In this document: one piece after another, positions 1 to 11,895 of the stretch | How positions within the stretch are numbered: position 1 is the first letter of the stretch | Layout of the letters: each line of letters opens with the position of its first letter | Source of the DNA: Paralichthys olivaceus | Lineage: Eukaryota > Chordata > Actinopteri > Pleuronectiformes > Paralichthyidae | DNA: 64,000 nt | Assembly: GCF_024713975.1 (NCBI RefSeq) | Contig: NC_091112.1 | Span: 6,634,501 to 6,698,500 of the forward strand | Direction of reading: 5' to 3' | Made by a program: the position numbers and the translations under genes | The notes under the pieces: generated by a model | The model's database searches: none | Seen by the model: only the letters and a program-made list of their open reading frames with translations | What the model was told of the DNA's origin: nothing

Positions 1-429
1 TAAATACACCACATGAATACAAAAAGGAGGAAGAAAAGGTATACATCACAATCAAACAATAAAGGCAATATTTCATAAATCAGTGTGGAAATGTATAGGT
101 TTTCAACTCAAGGCTATCACCCAACATGTGTATAATCCATATTATATTTACTGATGCATAGTTTTTTTTACTTTTAGCAGCAGACGTTATTAAATAGTGA
201 GAACATTTCTAAAAAGCAGTGCCACCCAAGTGTATGGATGAAATATCCAGACGCACAGTTAAAACTCTTACCACCCTAGTTGTTTTGGACAGATTAACTC
301 ATAGAACTGAGGACTGACATTCACACTTGTATAAACCTTTCTAAGTTGTCCTGGAATATATGTTGTGATGTTAAAATGTAGCCTATATGACAAAACAAAA
401 GTAGCTACAAAACTCCCTGGCTTAAAGGT

Positions 430-1766
430 GGCAGCTGTGCTCAAGACCTTTATTTTCCTGCACATCAGCCTCTAGTCTTTATCTCCAGATCCGAAACTGC
501 TGCTGGTGTGTCTTAATGCCTGGTCTTGTGCATCAATGGCAGTGTCTCCCTGTTATATGCACTTGAGTTGTAAGTTTGGTAAATTAATATTAAGCACTAC
601 CACTAACTAGCTATGCTCTGCAGTACCATTTGTTGCCAAGGTGGGGCACTGTACTTTAAACACTTACTATTAATACGTACATTTTCAGTTTCATGATACC
701 GAAAACAAAACAAAGTGATTGTAACACGATTTTGTAACAAAGTCGTCCTGTGCTCTTTGGCACTTGATTAGTGAGGTTGACGGTCTCTTATTTCTAACTG
801 CTCTTTCCAGGGTTGGTCAGTGGCATTAGTTACCATGGCAACCACTAAATGAGAAGACGAAGTTCATTCCAAACTTTCATTAGACAGGTCCCAGGTCTGT
901 TTGTTGGTCACATTTGGTCATAAACTATCTACACACTAAGCCTAAGACTGAAATCAGATCGTACAGTGTAGAAGTATTTAAAAAATGACCTTTAAAAATA
1001 AAAATCACACTTTGAGCAGAACACGAGAGATGACATTTAGGACTCACAGTCTCGACAGAAGAACAGGTCCATAAGAAACTGCGGGTTGAGGATCAGGCAT
1101 CTTTTCCAGCACAATTTGCATTTAGAGTAAACTGAAAAAACTGCAGATTAATACATATGAAAACAGTATTTGCTCTAAAAAATAAACCCTTTATGGAAAA
1201 TTATGTTCCCAATCCAGATAATATAGTTTTGTGTTAAAGTCCCTGGATCGAACATATGGTAGGAACAGCATTCTCATCTTTATTCTCATAAAGAGTAAGG
1301 TATGCTTGATGATGTGCTGCAACAATGTGGTAAATAAAAATGAGGAATCAAACAACATTATGAATATTAAATTTTCTGGGATTGAATAAGGAAATGTTGT
1401 TCTCAAATAAGTCCTCAAGTTAAACTCTACACCGTACACTGGCTTAGTTGAGCACATCTGTGCCATGAACAATCTTTGGTTGTGCATATAGGCATTTTCA
1501 TTTCATTAGATGAATAATAGTATTCGATACCCAAACCATTAATATACCAACAATTATTAGTGTCAGAACATGATCAGATAGTAACATGCTCCTCCCATGT
1601 TGAGATTTGGAAAAGTGCAAAAGTAATAACAAAAATATCCCATTTGGTCCCCACTTCTCTGGTTAGGGTACCTCAAATCACAATAAGTGAGTAACATTTC
1701 ATCCATGTTCATAACATCCTCCAAGCTTGTTCCGGGTTCATTTTGTTCTCATTCCTTTCCCCGAAT
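430..1766 (-). other. pip5k1a: probable 3' untranslated region of pip5k1a
   Basis: On the minus strand an acceptor ending at 1773 opens a last exon whose second codon is a stop (1769-1767) in the pip5k1a frame. Downstream there is no conserved coding, and AATAAA signals read on the minus strand at about 1283-1278 and 454-449. I therefore take this stretch as 3' UTR. Two short open segments behind acceptor-like sequences (about 1130-1043 and 556-476) could be alternative terminal exons. I cannot support either. Confidence 0.5.
449..454 (-). terminator. poly(A) signal, pip5k1a side
   Basis: TTTATT on the plus strand reads AATAAA on the minus strand. It lies about 1.3 kb downstream of the predicted pip5k1a stop and is the most distal such signal in the window. 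Confidence 0.4.
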
Positions 1767-4700
1767 TTATACCTGCAAATCAAAAGCGATGAACCTGGTT
1801 AGAAAACCACATGGAGTGAGTCAAGTGTCACAGAACAAACACAGAAGTTCGAGAAAATTGACTTACAGAACATTTGCTTGTGTTAAGAGTTATGTCACTG
1901 AGTGAGATCGCACCATCAGTGCCAAAACTTTCTTCAAGAGACGAGGACGGAGCTCTGAAAACAAGAAACAGAGGAGTGAATGAAAAATGTGTACAGAAAG
2001 ACTCAAGGACATTGTAATTTAGTTTTAATTCTCCTGATATCTATTTTGAACATGTACTGCTGAATTCACGCTGAATTCCCTTAAGTTCTGGTTTAGGAAC
2101 ATTTACAGCCATCACCCCCAGTCTATGTACCAATTACAACAGTCCCTCTCAGGTTTCAAATGGTTCTGGTTAGGTGCTGCCAATAGAAGCATGAACACAT
2201 CCTGGTTCTTAAAACTGGAAAATCTATCTCTTTATTGCACTATATTTTTTAAAAGTTGAAAGTAGTTTTTAATCCAGTTATTCCTTTGGATCTCTCACTA
2301 AAATACACATTTTTTGTCTTACCTCTTGGGGGTGCTGCGCTCCATAGCTTTACTCAACATGCTGTTTAAATCCACTCCCACTGACCTGCTTGTGTCTTGG
2401 GAGTGAGTCAGAGGCTGAGTTATGAGAGTGGAACCAGAGTTTCCCAGGGAGGAGGAGGAGGAGCAGAATGTGGTATCGGCTGCGTTGCCAGCAGCATTGC
2501 TGGGTGGTGAGGCCTTAGGGAGGAGGTCAGGACGACCTGACGGCATGACTGTAAGAAGAGGGCGGGAAAACTGTTAGTGCCGTGCTGTGAAAGAAGAACT
2601 TCACAGGCTGATACATGCTGCAAGACTTAATCTCTGCGGTTAACAGTGCCCATTATTTGGTTCATATGCTACAGTTAAAAAACCCTGGCTCTTCTTTTTT
2701 TCCTGCACTTACAACTGTCTCCATCAGTGTCATCTCTTGTCTCAGTGCTGACTTGACGTTGGAGGAAAGTCTGCTGGCTGCTGCTGCTGGTTTGTGACAT
2801 GAGAAGAGGCCCAGAGCCAGCTGTTTTTCTAAGAGGACCATGGGTCACTGCACGCCGCTTCTTAGATGGGGAGTTCTTCACTGGAGACAAGAGAAAGAAA
2901 GGTGTTCATTGAGAGAGACTGACATGATGCATGCTCATTGACAGATTAGGTATTTTTACATACATGGGATCTTCCTGAAGACTGTGCTGCACATGAACTT
3001 CTGAAATCGCTCTGCATAAAAGCCTGGTCTGTGCACTGATACAGTATCCTGAAGAAAAGGAATGATTATAAGTTGACATCTGTAATTTCTTTTTTTAAAG
3101 CACTATAACTGAGGCTAGCAGAGGAATCTTACCCCATCGTGAACCAGAGCTTTCCATGAGTGCTCAAGCTTCTTGGCTAATCTGAAAAACAACACACGGA
3201 AGTGCAGATTACTTGCAGAAGTTCGGTGAACAGACACGTGCAGTTTCACATGATACATTGACAGCAGACATATTCAACTGAAATCCACTTCAAACCTGCA
3301 TTTAAAGAACAGACAGACCTTGGTGTTGGCTCAGATAGTGAATGTGATGCAGTTGAAATGCATCACATTCACTATCTCAGTCTCACCCAGGTGGAGGACA
3401 GCTGCTGCACTGCTATCATGCTGCTTTTACTGTTGGGTTATGTAGGCGCTGTGTATTTGTCCGAGACTGAATGAGTAGTTGGTAGATAGACCACTTGTAT
3501 CTACTGCTTACCTGTAGGACTGCAGAATGTCAATGATACCAATGTACACCAGCAGCCTCTCGCCTTTTGAGTTTCTTGCTGGTATTCCTCCAGTTCTGTA
3601 AAATAAAACAAAAAGAAATCCAATTTAGTCCTCAGTCGTTCCTCTCAGTACAAAACTCATTGTGGTGAGGGAGATAGTTGAAAGCAAGTTGCCTCACAGG
3701 GTCATTCTTTGGCTACAGAATCCCTGTCACTCACTTGTCCTCTGTGTCCAGTGATCCCATGCTCCCTGACTCGGCCTGGATGGCCTCTATAGCCGTGCTG
3801 TACAGGGACTTTTGGCCTAGTGGCCTCCGCTGATCCATGGCCGCTGCCCCAGCCTCTTCGCTCAACTGCTCTCGACAGGCCTGATCTACATTGTGGACTC
3901 CCACCAGGAGGCTGTAGTCCATTATCTTGAAACTCTGCAAGAGCTGAATAGAAATTAAGAACAAGTTGAATGAGAGCAGAGGTTGAAATACAGGTGAACT
4001 TGAAATGTGAATCTCTGTTGTATGACTGTGATTTTCATCTAAAATGAATTCAACCATATCATGCTTGTTGCATTTTTCTTTAGTCCTCACCAGACAGTCT
4101 CTATGAATGGTCTTGCAAACACCATTGTATTTGTCCGCCTCCATTAACAGCGCCTCAGGCATGTCCTGCATGAAGTCCAGGTCCTTGTATGTGGGCACAG
4201 TCTTGCCCCTCTCTTTAGCTGAGGCCCGTCTCTTATAGGTGGAGCCCTTCAGATCAAACTTGAGGTGCATTTTCACTGCACTCGGGAGCAAATTGTTCAT
4301 GACTGCAATACGGATGTTTTTACCTCCTGCCTGGACACAGTAGAGTCCATAGAACTTTGGTAATAAAGTGCGCTTGTTCTGGTTCAGGTTCTAGAGGAAG
4401 AAACAGGAAGGAGGGAAAATATCAACAGCATTAAACAAGTATCAGTTTCATTGACTAGAAAGAGAGGCAGCTAAAGTAAACTGAAATGCACATAGTTGCT
4501 GAATAGATGGAATAAATAAGTAGGCATTCCAAGCCACGAGTAAACATGTTGTCCTATACAAATGATGCAGAGTTACAGCATCTGAAGAGCTTATGGGTTA
4601 CTTCACATAGCATATGACTCAGAGAGACGTTCGGACACACATAAGCAACAACTGGCTGTTCCAGAGGAGAACATCAAGAACTACTGTGTTGCCTAGCAAT

Positions 4701-7670
4701 ACATTTGTTGCCTGTGTTTTTCAGCTGATTTATTCTGCTGGTAATTCAATAAGGCCATTTAATATATATAGCACAATATTGCTACATAAGGCCTATGGAC
4801 ACCACTTCTCTCCATTACACACTCAAAATACTTGTTTTAACTGACTGTACTTGTATATATTTGTTCACAAGTGATTGTGTGTCTACTTTGAGTAAATTAT
4901 TTGATGACTTTTTCAAATTGTTCAACGGAGCTTACCATAAAGTATCCTGGGAGCAGTTTCTGCAAGAATTCAGCCTCTTTGTGCTGCACGGTCTTAATGA
5001 TGTATTCATCATCACTGGAGACGTAAAAAAGAGATCCACTGGCTCCAGAGTTTGACAGCTCAATCAGTGGTTCATTACACAGAGAATACTGAAACCAGAG
5101 CAGAACACAGTGGTTAAACATGTGATAACAAAACAAAGACGTGACAAGAGAGAACAAACAATAGAAAACATCAGTATTGTGTCTTTATCAACTCTAGTGT
5201 GTCACACTTTCCAGTTACTCAGTCATTCATTTCTTCTTACACCTCCTTCTTTTTGAAAATTGTTGAACACAAAAAATGCTGAATAATGAAAAAATACCAT
5301 GTAGTCATCAGGGCGGATGCCAAACATCTCCCTGAAGTAGCGAAAGGCGATAGGGGCGTATGTTTTGAACCTGAAGTCTCCGTAGTGATGTGCTGGTGTT
5401 ATGTTACTGCCCTCACTGCCAATAAAAGATAAAGGGGTCACAAGATTACACTACGTACAAGGGAGGTCAAGAAAAGGAGTGTTATTCTGGTACGGACACA
5501 ACATCCAGATGTAAGAGTTGAGACACGCATTTAAGCATCAACATTCATGTATCCTTACTTTATAATTATAATGTCATCCTTACCTGGGGAAGAAGATGCT
5601 TTCCACAACCTCAAAATCCTGCAGCAGGACATCTCTCTCAGGTTTTTGGCTTAAGCTGCCCACTGTGTGCGTGATGCCTAACTGGATAGCACCTTGCAGG
5701 GCCGATGAGGTCGTCTGGAAGACAGAGAAAATGTATCAAAAGACAAAATATGTTAAAATTTAATGTTCAGCACGTCACAGACGCAAGTAACTTTTGCTGA
5801 ATGTGCGTTGACAGTGCACATTTTAAAGTCAGTGTCAAGACGATCTCCCACCTTCTTGTACGTGGTCTCTCCAGTGGGATCAATTCCGCGATGGCCAATT
5901 GTTTTTTTCTGGGCCTGTGTCATGCTCGTGCTTGGACCCTGTCAAAAGAGACATGGCATACTGGAGAATTACAAGAGCAAAATATTCACAGAGAGTTTGC
6001 AGCAATACGTTTCAAAGAGGAAGGAAATGAGGATGTGTCAGCTAAATATTGGTAAATCCCAAACTGCTAAAGATGAATGCAATGTGTGTTTCCTAAGCGA
6101 CTGGATTACACATTTCCTTCAAACAAGTACTTTTTTTCTTACCTCTGCATTCCCATTTTTACGAGGCCCAGTCGAATCTGAAGTGAGAAAAGGAAGGAAA
6201 CATACAAGTTACACAAGAAATGCAAAGAACACAGTTCTCACACTGGACATTAGATATCAAACAACAAGGTCTGAAAAGGGTTATGTCCTTGTAAATGGAG
6301 AGTACTGTCTTGTACTATCTTGGGAGCTTGAACTATCCTGGGAATAAAAAGTATTTGTCTTTAGCTTCTTTGATTTCTGACTGACCATGAGATGACTTGA
6401 GGAAATTGCAACGTAAATCGCCAGAGACTAAATAGTGGTTTAATGTATGAAATGAAATCCCAGACAGTATTCTGAACAAATGACAGTTTACTGTATTGTC
6501 AAAATATTGTAGTTACTTGTACATGAGCAACAAAACTGAAGATAATAAAGACACACAGCAAAACTGAAAGGTGGAAATTCCTGGTGTGTCCCTTTAAGAC
6601 CTTTGCTCTGTGCTGTAGTGAACCTTTATTTCCAGCAGTTTATTTACTCTCAGTTGTAAATGTATTTGATAAACCTGTTTATAAGAATGGTAGACAAAAT
6701 ATTAATACCACAATCCTAAACCTAAGAAAATGAGAACTACATAATAATAAAGGGAATAATAAAATATTAATATATAACTGGTAAGCAGGTGTATTGAACT
6801 TTGAATAGTGAATCATCTCTTTAACTAGTCATGTGATAAGCTGCTGAGTTGTTGAAAACATGTACATCAACAGGAACACCTAACAAAATGAGTCAATGTT
6901 TGTGTACCTGTGTCAGTGCTGGAGGGAGTCAACTACTAATTCAAAGTACAAATACTACACTCTAAAAAAGTTTAGTGCGATAAAAAACTACAAGCAAATA
7001 TATCGAACTCGAATTAACAAAATATACATATTTATTTACTAAAATTTAAACATAAATAACCATCTTTTCTAAACCATAAGTAAAAATAATTTTGTTACAG
7101 TAAAAGTGTGTTAGCGTAATCAGAAAAATGGGCTAAAAAGTAAAAGAAGTCAGTAGAGAACCATTTGATTATTATGACACTAATGTGTCATTTTACTTGT
7201 TTTTATCATAAAATGAGAACACTCAAGTACAAGTACCTTTTAAGAAATTAAATATAACATAATCTGAGTGATGTTTTCACTAGCATCTAAATTGTAAGAA
7301 TTGTGGTTTTCTTTACTGTAGAATGGGACCTTTATATCTCAATAGTTTATATTTACAACATGTCTCTACGGAGACCACCATCGTTTTTTACAGTATTCCA
7401 AAATGTTCACACTAAACACCTTAGGTTTTTATGACACCTGAAGGCACCACAGTGTTTGGAAGGGGAGGATGAGGTGAGAGGTGTTCAGGTGCAACATGCA
7501 ACTGTACCTCGAAACTCTACACACTGAACCTAACAGGTAAACCAACTTCTGATTAAAAAATATACTTCATCTACACCATCCAGGGGTAGATAGAGAAAGT
7601 GAATAAAGACAAAGTACTCACTGCCAGTGTGGCCCTGCAGCCCCGGAGGCTCCTCTGCAGCTGTGGCCAT
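1767..7670 (-). CDS. pip5k1a: phosphatidylinositol-4-phosphate 5-kinase type I (alpha-like)
   Basis: Phosphorylates PI4P to PI(4,5)P2 at the plasma membrane, supplying the lipid for actin control, endocytosis and phospholipase C signalling. Coding exons on the minus strand: 7670-7622, 6177-6143, 5938-5852, 5714-5584, 5415-5298, 5088-4936, 4390-4091, 3943-3735, 3595-3512, 3181-3133, 3048-2964, 2880-2713, 2548-2323, 1954-1867, 1772-1767; about 595 residues, against 562 in human PIP5K1A. Visible motifs are IGHRG and GETTYKK near the N-terminus, the glycine loop GASGSLFY, the lysine in EYIIKTV, the catalytic [18 protein letters not shown], and the activation-loop region [18 protein letters not shown] followed by a lysine-rich [33 protein letters not shown] and IPLK favour the alpha over the gamma paralogue. 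The ATG at 7670 precedes an alanine/glutamate-rich start. The kinase core is certain; the extreme C-terminus (stop in the last exon, or use of a further exon) is not. Fish often carry two copies, so a pip5k1aa/ab assignment is open. Confidence 0.9.
3333..3377. repeat. perfect 19-bp inverted repeat (hairpin) in a pip5k1a intron
   Basis: Arms at 3333-3351 and 3359-3377 are exact reverse complements, separated by a 7-base loop (GTTGAAA). The structure sits in the intron between the exons ending at 3512 and starting at 3181. The flanks do not continue the pairing. Confidence 0.95.
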
Positions 7671-8260
7671 TCAGAGCAGTCACTGAACTCAACACTCGTT
7701 TAAGGTGAAGCTCAGATCTTCAGTCTCTCCTCGGCGGAGAGGAGACTTCAGGTGGGTGAAGGCCTGTGAGGACAAAGTGTAGAACTCATTAATTAAAACC
7801 ACTCCTGATGACTTCATGCCACAAATATTGACTCCAGCCACGTTGACTGAGCTGATGGAGGAGCAGACCAGGGTAAAAACAAAGGGGAAGTGTTGGTGAA
7901 TGTTGAGAGCAGCGGTACGTGTTGAAACAGGCCAACATAATAACAACCAGGATGTCTGGATTGCGACATTAAACCAAACAGAGGCGAGTGAGCTAGCTGC
8001 TAACTCCACTTTAACTTTCTCTAACTTAAACCCAGATGTTTTGAACCCGGTAACTGAGCCACAACAACACGAACAAACTGATCACTCACCCGGAAAACCT
8101 GCGAGGGACTTCTCTCGGTTTCCTGTGAAAGAAAGTGCAACTTTCTCTATTTGGATAAAACACTTTTTCCTGAAACTAATAAACAAGGAAGCAGTGCGGA
8201 AGCGGCTGTTTTGTGCCCAGCTCTGTTAGCATGAGCTAGCACAGCACTTCCGGTAAAAAA
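7671..8260 (-). promoter_or_regulatory. pip5k1a: pip5k1a promoter and 5' untranslated exons
   Basis: On the minus strand an ETS-type site (ACCGGAAGTG) lies at about 8255-8246. A likely first exon follows, ending at a GTGAGT donor near 8092. A second exon begins after an acceptor near 7766 and carries the ATG at 7670. No TATA box is visible, and GCTAGC/GTTAGC words occur at 8225-8240 and 7992-7997. This fits a TATA-less housekeeping promoter. The start site is inferred. Confidence 0.55.
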
Positions 8261-9183
8261 AAAAACTCCTTCACAATAAAACGCAACATCACAATAAAAC
8301 AACTTGTTATCACCACCAACCAAACTACCAAGAACTTCACTGTGTGCACCACCCCCAATTAAAACAAATATAGTATTTATTCATTTATTTAATTTAAGAT
8401 ATTATAGAATGTTTAAATGCATGTTTTGATACATTTATTTATTCATTTATGGATTTGTGCTTTATTTTTGTAGATCAACATCAACACACAACCCAAAGAA
8501 ATATTACAATCAGATCATGTGCAAGAAAAACACAAAAGAGTATGTGTATGTTCCACTTTTATTATGAAGCCAAGCAGGAATTGCAGGGGTGATTTATTGA
8601 TTTATTTTTGTAATCTGGGGCAAATTCCACATTTACATTTACTTTCAATAACATAACTCAAAGTGTTTATTTGTGACTTTGCCGTTCAGGATCTGTCACA
8701 CACTCAACTATTACATGCAACAGTGAACTCTAGAGGACACTTGTTTTATTACATGTGTGAACCTTTTATTACATGAGTGGATTGAAAATAATCTGAAAGA
8801 CTTGTTTCAAAATTCATCGGTATTTCTCTTATTTGAAGCTGCCAAACTGAGTTATGTGTTCACTCATACAAAATCATATAAAATCTTTATTTTAGCTTTT
8901 ATTTTTCTAACAAAGAATACTATATGACAGAAATAACAAAGGTGAACATTTGGAAACGTGTTGTTACAAACTGGGTTAATATATAGAGCGGACAAAAATA
9001 AAGATGCACTGAGAATTTTCGACTTACATAGCATAAACCAAACCAGCATGACCTGTCCTCTTCTGAGCAGCTCAAACAAAAACCTGCAGCAAAAAAGTAC
9101 AAAGGATAAACTCAGCGTTATCTTTCATACTTTTTTAAAATTCTTATCCAAATGGATTAGACATTATTATTTTAATCTTTACT
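8261..9183. other. intergenic region with ecm1-like 3' UTR
   Basis: No coding signal is seen. The sequence is AT-rich, with a short duplicated CACAATAAAAC unit near 8272-8300. The right half is probably the 3' UTR of the ecm1-like gene. Confidence 0.5.
8886..8891 (-). terminator. poly(A) signal of the ecm1-like gene
   Basis: Reads AATAAA on the minus strand, about 295 bases after the ecm1-like stop codon. Confidence 0.5.
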
Positions 9184-10511
9184 TTAGCAAGTGTTTGGGT
9201 TGAAGGTGAATCCGGGCTCTTCGGGGACGTTGGGTGCAGTGTAGCCTGGTGTTGAGCTGTAGTTTGGGTTTGGCAGCTCGCTGTTGAAGCACGTCCACCG
9301 AGCGTCTCCTCTGTCCTCGCAGCACTCGTATGGCATAGTCATGGTGGAGTATTCCTCCACACAGAACTGAGACAGAGCTTGTTTCCACTGCAGGAAAAAA
9401 AGACAATAATTTAAAACTTGCAGCTCTCTGTGTCTCTCATGTTTGATATAGAGGGTAAAAATATGTTGTCACTCATATTTTAATTAAAGTACAGGGATCT
9501 CTCCTCAATATAATGATACCTCAACCGCTTCCTCCATCTATTGTCATAGTAACAGGTGCATCTGTCTGTTATTGTCTTTACAAACACTCTCAGAGACTCA
9601 CAGCTTGTTGGGCACAGCACAGGATCTGGTGGCTCTGCTGCACCACTTGGCCACTGCAGCATGAACGGTACCACGACTCCAGACGGTTGATGGCGTTTCC
9701 ACGACGGCGGAAGTGGCTCGCGCCAGAGCTTGGGAAGAAGCTGGCCAGGTACCTGGGTCGACCCTGACCCTGATGGCAAATGGCAGCCAGGTTTTGGGCC
9801 GTGGGACAGGCGGGTGGGAAAGGCACATCAGGCTCATTGAGGGAGTTTGTTTTGGTTTCTGTGGAAATACACAGAGGTTTATATCATTCTAATTGGATGA
9901 ATACATTAAGCATATATACTCATAGCTTCTAGAAGAAGTTACCAGCTACATTTGTTAATGTTTTAACTTTTATCCATGGTTCTTGGACAATAAGATAGGT
10001 CGTGATCCGAGATATAGAAGGAAATATCCAAACCCACATGTGCAGGGTTCGATAAAACCACCTGTTCACATTCTTCTACACTTGATAAATATCTATGACC
10101 CATCAGTTTCATTTAAGTCAAACTATTGAATAGTCTGACATTGAATCTAAGTATACTATTACAAATTTGATATACATTGAATTAAACGTCAGGTAACAGC
10201 ACAATACATTGTTTTGATATTTCTCAAACAAGAATCCTTTCCTCCACAGCTCAAGAATAAGTTTACAAAACCACAAATGCACCTGCAATCAAGTCGTAAA
10301 CAAGACATGTTGACATTTATCTTATTTGGCACCTGACAAGATAAATGCCCTCATGCAAAGTAATCAGTTGACAACTTGGCATCGGGCAGCGTGAACAAGA
10401 AGACATCAAGTGTAAATACTCAAAGAATCGGAAATTACCTCCAAAATTTGCACCATGAAGAGTCAGAAAAGCAACAATCCAAAATCCTATGTGTCCTCCA
10501 GCTGAAGTCAT
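9184..10511 (-). CDS. short secreted ECM1-like protein
   Basis: Related to extracellular matrix protein 1, a secreted glycoprotein with albumin-like double-cysteine loops that binds matrix partners. Coding exons on the minus strand: 10511-10439, 9858-9602, 9387-9184; 177 residues with matching phases (1 and 0). The start ATG at 10511 follows a good Kozak context (GCAGCC) and opens a hydrophobic signal peptide (about residues 1-22, including FWIVAFLTL). The mature part has CPTAQNLAAICH, RLESWYRSCC, HQILCC, WKQALSQFCVEEYS, YECCEDRGDARWTCF and NPNY. These align with one repeat of mammalian ECM1 (the FPPGVPTL...ICH, FQRCC, CTWKAWEDTLDKYC, LCC, CFARRAPYPNY region). Human ECM1 is 540 residues, so this is roughly one repeat unit. 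The final residue before the stop is cysteine. It lies next to pip5k1a, as expected from human 1q21, where both genes map. A fish ecm1 paralogue is likely; which one I cannot say. Confidence 0.8.
9957..10383. repeat. direct duplication, copy A (ecm1-like intron 1)
   Basis: Shares blocks in the same order and orientation with 11364-11781: CTTGGACAATAAG, CACATTCTTCTACAC, TGATAAATATCT, TTTGATATTTCTCA, ACATGTT, CTCATGCAAAG and ACTTGGCATC. Similarity is high within blocks, with small indels between them. Copy A carries about 40 extra bases near 10250-10300. Confidence 0.9.
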
Positions 10512-10597
10512 GGCTGCACAGAGGTGTGGTGGGATTTTCAAAAGGCAGATTTCGCTCTGATATCCTCTCCAGTATTGTGACTGGATCAGAAACCAGC

Positions 10598-10604
10598 ATA
10601 TATA
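10598..10604 (-). promoter_or_regulatory. TATA box of the ecm1-like gene
   Basis: ATATATA on plus reads TATATAT on minus, 87 bases upstream of the ATG at 10511. That implies a 5' UTR of roughly 50-60 bases. Confidence 0.6.
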
Positions 10605-10639
10605 GGCGAGGGTAGTGAGTGTGTGGGTGTGTAGTGCTT

Positions 10640-11825
10640 GGAAGTGGGGGTGAAAGGGGTGAGGAGATATGTTGGGAAAGGAGTTTGAACTTTAGGGAGA
10701 TCTGCTGACATGTGTAACATGCCAAACTGTTTCTGCAAGTTCCCAAGGCCTTGAAAAACACCTGAATGCTGGAGGAATGAGAAACCAAATATTTTATCGT
10801 GGCACGACCTGTTTATCGAAACCTGTGTGGTTTTTCCCAAAAACGTAACAGAGTTCTGTTAACTCCCTCAAAAACTGTCTGAGTGTGCATCCTGTTATCA
10901 AAGAGGATGGTTCATACTCTCCAAACATCTCATGATGTTTTGCCCTTCTGCACATGAGCAGAATGGATGCAATCACTCAATGTCAGTGAATCACTTTTGT
11001 TGTTTTTCACTCCCCTAAAATTCAAACAACTCTCAACACAATCATTCCTGCTGTCTGCATTGTTCTGTTTAACTTGTGTTGATTCATAAGATCTCTACTT
11101 TTATCTCCAGATCACATAAGAAGCATGTTTATCTTCTTTTATAATGTGTTATCAAGTTTCAGTCGGTGTTTGATTGTTTTGTTTTGTGTTGCAGGAGGTT
11201 TTTGAGGTGTGTCTTCAGGGTATGAACCATTCACCACCCTTAACATGTGCAGTTTTATCACAAACCTATTCTGCAGCTGACAAAGCCACAGCCTGCCACA
11301 GTCTCATTATATTTAAATCCCTCTCACCTTTTGTATAAGTCTAAAGTAACTCATATATAATTGTATTGTTTTAACTTGTGTCCACAGTCCTTGGACAATA
11401 AGGACTTTTTACTCTGCGTGTTTTCATGATTTGGCTCTCAGAATCGATTTTTAGTGTCTGGAAGAAAAAATCCAAACCCTCAAGGTTCAATAGAACCATC
11501 TGTTGCTCACATTCTTCTACACCTGATAAATATCTTTGACCTATTAGTTTCATATAAGTCAAGTGAACTTGAACTTAACATGGTATTACACATTTAATAT
11601 GCATTTAATTAACTCATTGTCAGGTCAGAACCTAATGGCTCACTTTGATATTTCTCAGATAATAATCCATTCCAAGATACAAACAAGATCTTGACATGTT
11701 AACTGATTTCTTTCACCTAACAAGATATATGTCCTCATGCAAAGTTTTGCCATGTGATTAGATAGTTGGAAACTTGGCATCCGTGCAGGTACGTGACACC
11801 TTCTCCCTTATTGGCTTACCCAGCG
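10640..11825. other. head-to-head intergenic spacer between ecm1-like and fcgbp-like
   Basis: No convincing coding sequence on either strand. It holds upstream sequence for both divergently transcribed genes. The right third is duplication copy B. Confidence 0.6.
11364..11781. repeat. direct duplication, copy B (fcgbp-like promoter side)
   Basis: Same-orientation partner of 9957-10383 (see copy A). It ends about 55 bases upstream of the fcgbp-like TATA-like element, so it occupies the proximal upstream region of that gene. Confidence 0.9.
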
Positions 11826-11895
11826 ACACCGCAGCAAATAAAAAGGGAATCAGTCGAGAGGCCGCGTATCCAGAACCCAGGTTAATCTGGTTTAG
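11826..11895 (+). promoter_or_regulatory. fcgbp-like core promoter and non-coding exon 1
   Basis: A TATA-like AATAAAAAG lies near 11836. A short leader follows, ending at 11895 before a strong GTAAGA donor. The next acceptor is the TTTTAG at about 12485-12489, just before the ATG exon. Confidence 0.5.

Noticed and set aside
3333-3377. microRNA gene
   Set aside because: The 19-bp stem with a 7-base loop is shorter than a normal precursor, and pairing stops abruptly at both flanks.
5763-6347. Plus-strand 194-codon open frame inside pip5k1a
   Set aside because: It overlaps the minus-strand exons at 5852-5938 and 6143-6177, has no domain, and reads through intron sequence.
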